A DNA stretch of 42,809 nucleotides, taken from contig JARKPN010000037.1 of assembly GCA_029975275.1 (NCBI GenBank), forward strand, positions 1 to 42,809. The letters are read 5' to 3'. The stretch comes from Geobacteraceae bacterium (GTDB lineage Bacteria; Desulfobacterota; Desulfuromonadia; Geobacterales; Geobacteraceae). The notes beneath the pieces are model-generated. The model searched no databases, had not been told where the DNA came from, and was given only the letters and a program-made list of their open reading frames with translations. Shown here one piece after another: positions 37,435-42,809 of the stretch. Position 1 is the stretch's first letter. Every line of letters begins with the position of its first letter. A program made the position numbers and the translations under genes.

Positions 37435-40400
37435 TCATACCTCTATCCTGAACTCGGCCCCGGCCCCGGTATTCCTGGCGGTTAGTCGGCCGCCCATACT
37501 CTTCTCTATAATCCCCTTGGACATGAAGAGTCCGACGCCGGTGCCGTTTTCCGGGCTCTTGGTGGTGAAATAGGGGTCGAATATCTTGTCGATGATCTCT
37601 TCCGGAATGCCGCCGGCGTTGTCGGCCACCGTCACCACGGCCCTGTCCTGCTCGTCGGTCATGCGGATGACCACCCGCGGGCTGCTGACCCTGCGTTCCG
37701 TGATGGCGTCCCTGGCATTGAGGAGGATGTTGAGGAGCACCTGGGAGAACTCGTTGGGATAGCCGTTGATGACCGGGTCCGTCTCGGCGTCGACCTCAAT
37801 GGCGATCCCGCGGTTCGCGAAGCTGTCGCTGATCAGGTTCAGGGCCTTGGCGACCGCCTTCCCGGCATTGAACGGCACCTTCTCCTTGTCCGGCTTGAAG
37901 TAGTTGCTGAAATCGTTGATGGTCTGGGACATGTGCTGGATGATTCCCATGGCCTTTTCTTCCATGGAGACCATTTCCTCCAGGGACAGTTCCCCTCGCT
38001 CAAGCAGCATGGGGAGCGTCCCGATCAGCAGAGCCAGCGTATTGAGGGGCTGGCGCCACTGGTGGGCGATGTTGCCGATCATCTCGCCCATGGCCGCCTG
38101 GCGGCTCTGCTGCAGCAGGAGCTGGTTCTTTTCCCTGATCTCGGCGGTCCGCTTCTCCACCTTGGCCTCCAGTTCGGCGCGGGCCTTCATCAGAGCCTCT
38201 TCGGCAATCTTACGCTCGGTTATGTCGTGCACCATACCCACGGATCGGATGATACGGCCGGCGTCATTCCTGAAGTGCTCGCACTTCTCATGGACGACGC
38301 GGACCTCGCCGGTCCCCCTCCTGACGATGCGGTGCTCGGTCTCGTAAGAGCCCCTTCCATCGCGCAGCGATTCGGAATATGCCGCGTCAACCGCTGCGCG
38401 GTCGTCCGGGTGCGTGGCTTCGAGGAACGCCTCGTAGCTTGCGTCGAACTCTCCCGGTTGCAGTCCGAAAATCCGGTACACCTCGTCCGACCAGGTGAGG
38501 CGGTTGTTGACGAGATCCAGCTCCCAGCTGCCGAGGTGGGCAATCTCCTGTGCCCTGGCAAGACGCGCCTCACTCTCCCTGAGCGCTTCTTCGGATTTCT
38601 TGCGCCTGGTGATGTCGCGCGCCACGTGCACCGCTCCGACCATCCGTCCCTGGTCATCGCAAAGAGGGGTCGTGCTTACCAGGAAGTAGCCGCCCAGATG
38701 CTCCTCGCGGATCTCGGCCACGTGTTCCCTGCCGTCCGCCAGGGTCTGGACGTGCGGGCAGAACAGGGGGGGCTTCGTTGTCCCGTGAATGCTCCGGTAG
38801 CAGGGCATGCCGGAGCACTCGTCAGGGGTCATGCCCAGCCGCGCGGCCATTGCCCGGTTGACCCGCACGATGCGGTGCTCCCTGTCCATGATGGCGATAA
38901 GGTCCGGTACGCTGTCGAAGGTCCGCTCCCACTCCGCCCTGGCCCGGTGCGCCGCTTCCTCCGCACGTTTCCGCTTGGTGATGTCGCGGCCGTAAAGGTT
39001 TGCGTAATTCCTGTCCGGAAATGGGGTCACCGCGAAGGAGATTGTACGGTCGTCCGCTGTTATGTCCAGTTCCCGTGATACGCCGTCCGCCAGGGCGTCC
39101 TCGATGCACCGGAGAAGCGGGCCGGGGATGTCCTGCCCTGAATCCGTGCGCCACAACGACAGCAATGGTTCGGCGGAGCGGTTGATGAAAAGGATGGTCC
39201 CGTCACCGCCGACCCTCAGCACCGGCGATGGGTTTTCCAGCGGGAACAGCGCAGCGCTGCGGACCCCCTCTTCGGCGCGTCTCAGTTCGGTGATGTCCAC
39301 CAGGATGACCACGATGCCGTCGATGTTGCCTTCCATGGTCTGGTAGGGGAGAACCCTCATGATAAAGCGCCTGCCGTCCTTGGGGGAGGCGACCTCACGT
39401 TCGACCGGCGTGAGCGATTCCAGCACATCCCGCGCGTCTTGCAGGAGATCCGGAGGATCTATGACCCCGGTCGGCTGGCGAAACGGCAGGCCGATGTCGG
39501 AGGGGATCAGGTTCAGGATCCCTGCCATGGCCGGAGAGAAACCCTTGACGGTGAGGGTGCGGTCCAGGAAAAGCGTGGCGATTCCGGAGCTGGCGAACAG
39601 GTTTTTCAGGTCGCTGTTGGCCCGGTCCAGCTCCTCCACCTTTCCCTGGAGCTCGGCGTTGGTTGTGACCAGTTCCTGGTTGAGCGCCTGGAGCTCCTCC
39701 CTGGATGCCTCAAGTTCCTCGTTGGTGGACTGGAGCTCCTCGTTGGCGGCCTGGAACTCCTCGTTGATGGACATCAGCTCCTCGTTGGACGCCATGAACC
39801 CCTCGTTGGAGGCTTCGAGCTGCTCCGTGGTAAACCTGAGCTGCTCCTGGGCAATCCTGAGCTGCTCTTCCAACTGGCGGATCAGCCGTTCCCTGGAGAA
39901 AACGTCCTCGGGAACAGCCTCTCCGGGGGGAGGGGGCTGGACGGCCGCGGGGGAACGGACCGGCTCCAGGATGACCAGCGCCAGCCTGCCGAACGTCGGA
40001 TGGACGGCAAGCGGTTCGACAACTACATTGACCGACGGGTCGTCTCCACCGTCCTCCAGCCTGACCCCGTCGAACACTACCTGCTTGTTTTCAGCGAGGG
40101 ACTTGTAGATCGCCGCCCGCAGGGCGGGCCTGAGCTCCTCCCTCGCCATTTTCAGGATGTCCATGGAGGGGGTCCCGACCGGGACTTCCAGGTAGCCCCC
40201 TGTCCGGGTGGAGATGTGGAGCACCTCGTACCTGTCGTTTACCACCACGCCCGGGGGGGCGTACCGTTCCAGGAGGAGCCTGTCCGCCGCGGGCCCCGGC
40301 GCCGGCCCCTCGGCATCGGCCGGGAGCCTCGGGATCGAGCCCCCGGCCGGTCTGCGGATCTGGACCTTGAACGGGAACCGGCTGTCGTCGCGTCTGTCGC

Positions 40401-41898
40401 TCTCCAGACGCCGGTATATCTTATACTTCTTGTTCAGCGGCGCGAAGAGTTCCGAGTCGCGCCCCACCGCCTCCGATGTACCGAGAAACAGGATTCCGCC
40501 CGGTTTCAGCACCAGGTGGAACAGGGATATGATCCGTTTCTGCATGTCCGGATTCAGGTAGATGAGAAAGTTGCGGCAGACGAGGAGGTCAAGCCGGGAA
40601 AAGGGAGGGTCCCTGAGGACGTTGTGGCAGGCAAACAGGATCATCTCGCGGAGTTCCTTTCCCACCTGCCAGCGGCCCAGGGACCTGGTGAAGAAGGTCA
40701 CGAGTCGCTCCTCTTCCACGTCATGGCCGATATCCTCGGGGTAGAGCCCGCTTCTGGCCCGGGCAACGGCCGCTTCGTCGATGTCTGTGGCGAAGATCTG
40801 CACGCGGGTGTTCAGCCGCGCCGTTTTCAGGTGCTCCCGGACCAGCATGGCCACCGAGTACGCCTCCTCTCCGGTGGCGCAGCAGGCGTGCCATATCCGG
40901 ACCGGGTCCTCAGGGTCCCGGTTTTCGAAGAGCATCGGTATGACGTCCGTCCGCAGTGCTTCGAACGCCTCCGGGTCCCGGAAAAAGCTCGTTACGCCGA
41001 CGAGTATCTCCCTGGCGAGCGTCTCGGCCTCTTTCAGGTTCTGCTCCAGAAAGGAGAGATATTTCCTGAGCCCGCCCGATTCGTTCACGGTCATCCGCCG
41101 CTCGAGCCGCCGCATGACCGTGTTCCTCTTGTAGGAACTGAAGTCGTGGCCGGTCCTGGCCTTCACCAGCGCGAATATGGCATCCAGCTCTTCATCGACC
41201 GTGGAGGCAAGACACGACCGTTGGGGGAGGTTGCAATGTCCCTTGGCGATCTCGGCGATCGTCAGCGGGATCTCTTCCATGGTCAGAACCATGTTCGCGG
41301 CGCCTGTGGCAACGGCGTTTCCCGGCATGGACGGGTTGAGGGCGGTCTCCGGAACCTGGACCAGGACCACGCCCCCCTTCTCCCGAATCCTCTTCACCCC
41401 TTCGGCCCCGTCGGTACCGAAACCGGAGAGGACCACGGCGATTGCCCGCTCCCCGCAATCAGCCGCCAGGGCGGTGAAAAACCGGTCGATGGGATGACCC
41501 GCTCCCGGCACCCTTTCCCCTGACCGCTCGATGCGGAGCTTCCCGTTGGCCACGGTAAGACCGGTTCCGGGGGGAATGACATATACCGTATTGGGGAGAA
41601 GGCGGGACCCGTTTTCGGCGGACAGCACATCCATCGCGGTGTAGCGCCTGAGGAGTTCGGTGAGCAGCGAGGGGCCGTCGGCAGGGAGATGCATTACCAC
41701 GACAAAGGCGAGATTGCAGTCGGAAGGCAGGGTGGCGAAGATGTGCTCCAGGGGCTCCTGCCCCCCCTCTGACGCACCGATGCCGACCACGAAGCAGGGG
41801 CCTCCCGCCGGAGTGTCCCGGTCCGCGCAGGATTGCAGGTCACTGGCGGTTCCGCGGGGCGTCTTCCCGCCATCCCCTGTTATTCCGGAAGTCTCCAT
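37435..41898 (-). CDS. CheB-CheR-PAS histidine kinase fusion
   Basis: 1487 residues from the ATG at 41898, which has GGAG 6 nt upstream; the frame is open to 41970 without such a site. Domain order: CheB methylesterase (about 34-215; Ser in GIGASEGG, His in VVMHLPAD, Asp in GFGTDGAEG); CheR methyltransferase (about 234-505; SAM site HACCATGEEAYS); a PAS-like region; a long coiled coil of NEEL-type heptads (about 680-785); several PAS units to about 1270, one with a CYRSIHGTTKPPLFCPH cysteine set; and HisKA (GNIAHQWRQPLN) plus ATPase (INKIF-type EEIIDKIFDPYFTTK, GTGVGLFMSKG). Cytoplasmic. It may methylate or demethylate and phosphorylate partners in a chemosensory or two-component pathway; no receptor or regulator gene adjoins it. 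Confidence 0.94.
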   Translation of the reverse strand: METSGITGDGGKTPRGTASDLQSCADRDTPAGGPCFVVGIGASEGGQEPLEHIFATLPSDCNLAFVVVMHLPADGPSLLTELLRRYTAMDVLSAENGSRLLPNTVYVIPPGTGLTVANGKLRIERSGERVPGAGHPIDRFFTALAADCGERAIAVVLSGFGTDGAEGVKRIREKGGVVLVQVPETALNPSMPGNAVATGAANMVLTMEEIPLTIAEIAKGHCNLPQRSCLASTVDEELDAIFALVKARTGHDFSSYKRNTVMRRLERRMTVNESGGLRKYLSFLEQNLKEAETLAREILVGVTSFFRDPEAFEALRTDVIPMLFENRDPEDPVRIWHACCATGEEAYSVAMLVREHLKTARLNTRVQIFATDIDEAAVARARSGLYPEDIGHDVEEERLVTFFTRSLGRWQVGKELREMILFACHNVLRDPPFSRLDLLVCRNFLIYLNPDMQKRIISLFHLVLKPGGILFLGTSEAVGRDSELFAPLNKKYKIYRRLESDRRDDSRFPFKVQIRRPAGGSIPRLPADAEGPAPGPAADRLLLERYAPPGVVVNDRYEVLHISTRTGGYLEVPVGTPSMDILKMAREELRPALRAAIYKSLAENKQVVFDGVRLEDGGDDPSVNVVVEPLAVHPTFGRLALVILEPVRSPAAVQPPPPGEAVPEDVFSRERLIRQLEEQLRIAQEQLRFTTEQLEASNEGFMASNEELMSINEEFQAANEELQSTNEELEASREELQALNQELVTTNAELQGKVEELDRANSDLKNLFASSGIATLFLDRTLTVKGFSPAMAGILNLIPSDIGLPFRQPTGVIDPPDLLQDARDVLESLTPVEREVASPKDGRRFIMRVLPYQTMEGNIDGIVVILVDITELRRAEEGVRSAALFPLENPSPVLRVGGDGTILFINRSAEPLLSLWRTDSGQDIPGPLLRCIEDALADGVSRELDITADDRTISFAVTPFPDRNYANLYGRDITKRKRAEEAAHRARAEWERTFDSVPDLIAIMDREHRIVRVNRAMAARLGMTPDECSGMPCYRSIHGTTKPPLFCPHVQTLADGREHVAEIREEHLGGYFLVSTTPLCDDQGRMVGAVHVARDITRRKKSEEALRESEARLARAQEIAHLGSWELDLVNNRLTWSDEVYRIFGLQPGEFDASYEAFLEATHPDDRAAVDAAYSESLRDGRGSYETEHRIVRRGTGEVRVVHEKCEHFRNDAGRIIRSVGMVHDITERKIAEEALMKARAELEAKVEKRTAEIREKNQLLLQQSRQAAMGEMIGNIAHQWRQPLNTLALLIGTLPMLLERGELSLEEMVSMEEKAMGIIQHMSQTINDFSNYFKPDKEKVPFNAGKAVAKALNLISDSFANRGIAIEVDAETDPVINGYPNEFSQVLLNILLNARDAITERRVSSPRVVIRMTDEQDRAVVTVADNAGGIPEEIIDKIFDPYFTTKSPENGTGVGLFMSKGIIEKSMGGRLTARNTGAGAEFRIEV

Positions 41899-42038
41899 CT
41901 CGGTCTCCGTTCTTCTTCGGCGCTTCCCGGCTGTTTTTTCTTCGCCTCCCAGCAAGCCCCGGGCCGTCATTCCAATACGGCCGGTATCAGGCCCGATACA
42001 CAGCGACCTGTGCCGGCCGCCTCCGTCACGTTATCCCC

Positions 42039-42062
42039 GGTATATCGCTGTATTGATATACC
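42039..42062. promoter_or_regulatory. Palindrome upstream of the CheB-CheR-kinase gene
   Basis: GGTATATC (42039-42046) and GATATACC (42055-42062) are a perfect 8-bp inverted repeat around 8 bases, about 140 bases before the kinase start codon. It could be a repressor site or an mRNA hairpin. The rest of 41899-42175 holds no gene; a TTTCCGGATGG repeat fragment lies at 42131. Confidence 0.45.
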
Positions 42063-42130
42063 ATGAATCGGCTTTGGGTTAAACAGGGAATTCATGGTCT
42101 TGCAGACCCCGGCCAGGCACTCTCCCGATG

Positions 42131-42148
42131 TTTCCGGATGGGTGCTTA
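42131..42148 (-). repeat. Fragment of the interspersed repeat
   Basis: The reverse strand reads CATCCGGAAACATCGGG, close to the opening of the repeat at 13984 (CATCCGGAAACCCTGGG). The rest of the element is missing. Confidence 0.35.
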
Positions 42149-42175
42149 ACAGGCCGTCCAAGAGAGGTGCCCCGC

Positions 42176-42207
42176 AAAAGAACGGGCCGGCGTTTCCGCC
42201 GGCCCGT
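42176..42207 (-). terminator. Rho-independent terminator of the edge cytochrome gene
   Basis: Perfect 11-bp stem ACGGGCCGGCG/CGCCGGCCCGT (42182-42192, 42197-42207) with a 4-base loop, followed on the minus strand by TCTTTTGC. It follows the leftward cytochrome gene, but a 166-bp MITE lies between them. Confidence 0.75.
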
Positions 42208-42214
42208 CGGTACA

Positions 42215-42380
42215 CTAGTGTCCTGTGCGGCTAATTCCTTCCTTACAATTCCGGGCCTTCTGGTCCCTGGCCGCGTTCCGGCTCCTCGGCTTAGACCCGG
42301 CTAGGCCTGTGTCGCCGCGCCTTGCCAGGAACCAAAATTCCTCGGAATTCTTGCGGTGAACGAACCGCACAGGACACTAG
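42215..42380. mobile_element. MITE-like element, 166 bp
   Basis: CTAGTGTCCTGTGCGG (42215-42230) is repeated exactly in inverted form at 42365-42380; complementarity extends inward (ATTCCG on both sides). No frame inside. If the outer CTAG is the target duplication, the ends are TGTCCTGTGCGG and the target fits the YTAR duplication of IS5-type transposases (inference). Confidence 0.8.
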
Positions 42381-42430
42381 AGGACTTGTCCGAAAATGGA
42401 AGCGTTATGTGCGGCTGAGCTTCTCGGCCC

Positions 42431-42809
42431 CTACCGTTCCCTGCGGTAGCTCCGGTATATCAGCAGCGCCAGGACCGCGCCGAGCAGCAGCAGGACTACC
42501 ACTGCTCCACCCCAGAGCTTTCGGTGGTTCAGCTCCAGTTGGATTGCGTCGACACGTCCCTTGATCCTGTCCAGTTCCTGCCGGAAGGCGGCGGTCCCGG
42601 CGCGGACCTTGTCAACGTCGACGCTGTGAAACAGGCGGTGGAAGCGGTTGCGCAGGTCGAACAGCTCGCCGTCCGTCTCTTTCGTGGTGACGCCGATCCT
42701 GCGCAGGTCCGCCAGTGTCCGTTCCAGTGTCGCGATGCTCCCATCGGTTGCGGCAAGCGCCGACTTGATCTCCTCGGCGCGGCCGTACTCGTGGCAGCGG
42801 GTGCAGTCA
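42431..42809 (-). CDS. C-terminal part of a membrane-anchored c-type cytochrome (5' end outside window)
   Basis: The frame is open from the window edge for 125 codons. The first visible residues are DCTRCHEYGR, a haem CxxCH motif, probably the last of several. Then comes an about 75-residue helical, heptad-like segment (IATLERTLADLRRIGVTTKE; FRQELDRIKGRVDAIQLELN) and a C-terminal transmembrane helix (WGGAVVVLLLLGAVLALLIY) ending in a basic RSYRRER tail. The haem part therefore faces the periplasm, with the tail in the cytoplasm. Likely a multihaem cytochrome of the c3/NrfH-like type used in quinol or extracellular electron transfer; the number of haems cannot be seen. Strand and codon usage match the neighbours. 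Confidence 0.85.
   Translation of the reverse strand, partial: DCTRCHEYGRAEEIKSALAATDGSIATLERTLADLRRIGVTTKETDGELFDLRNRFHRLFHSVDVDKVRAGTAAFRQELDRIKGRVDAIQLELNHRKLWGGAVVVLLLLGAVLALLIYRSYRRER

Noticed and set aside
39439-41523. Long rightward open frame (694 codons) across the CheB-CheR-kinase gene
   Set aside because: Antisense to recognisable CheR and PAS domains, with no ribosome-binding site; a codon-bias shadow.

Overview
The window looks like a chromosomal segment of a GC-rich, respiratory deltaproteobacterium, most likely a Geobacter relative (Desulfuromonadota/Geobacterales). The grounds are gene content: a multihaem-cytochrome/molybdopterin-like/NrfD quinol:cytochrome complex, a NapH-NapG-like polyferredoxin, large PAS-rich histidine kinases including a CheB-CheR-kinase fusion, a sigma54-type response regulator, a four-domain CoA-disulfide-reductase-like fusion and REP-type repeats. 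Genus is an inference; no rRNA or tRNA gene was seen.

Layout. (1) About 1-5.0 kb is a surface-polysaccharide segment. Leftward genes encode a DUF849/BKACE-type enzyme, a family 2 glycosyltransferase and a NeuD/PglD-like acyltransferase. Rightward genes encode an acetyltransferase-ketoisomerase fusion and a PLP aminotransferase, which together should make a dTDP-3-acetamido-3,6-dideoxyhexose. (2) 4.97-7.44 kb is a leftward CoADR-rhodanese-TusA-DsrE fusion with its own promoter and a palindrome over the -10 box. (3) About 7.5-13.3 kb is an accessory, partly AT-rich region: two small unknown genes, a flavoprotein divergent from an HxlR regulator, a lipoprotein, a complete REP-associated tyrosine transposase element (RAYT) with inverted ends, and several solo or truncated copies of its GGGTCAGG end. 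(4) 13.5-16 kb holds rnk, an mgtC-like gene and an FRG-domain gene.

(5) 16-27.9 kb is a leftward block: an MFS transporter, a tiny zinc-ribbon lipoprotein, an outer-membrane beta-barrel, an iron-dependent alcohol dehydrogenase, a sigma54 response regulator with its multi-PAS kinase, and a very large DUF748/OmpA-like envelope protein. (6) 28.1-37.3 kb runs rightward: an RDD membrane protein, then an apparent respiratory operon of DUF362 protein, NapH-NapG fusion, pentahaem cytochrome, molybdopterin-oxidoreductase-like protein, four-cluster ferredoxin, NrfD/ActC, DUF3341/ActD and monohaem cytochrome c/ActE. This is an alternative-complex-III-like module with no oxidase beside it. (7) 37.4-42.8 kb runs leftward: the CheB-CheR-PAS-kinase fusion and, at the edge, the 3' end of a membrane-anchored multihaem cytochrome gene. 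A 166-bp MITE sits between that gene and its terminator.

No CRISPR array or prophage was seen. The most notable points are the NapH-NapG fusion inside the ACIII-like operon, the BKACE-type enzyme in a sugar cluster, the RAYT/REP remodelling of 9-13 kb, an interspersed repeat with copies near 14.0, 28.7 and 28.9 kb, and the MITE.
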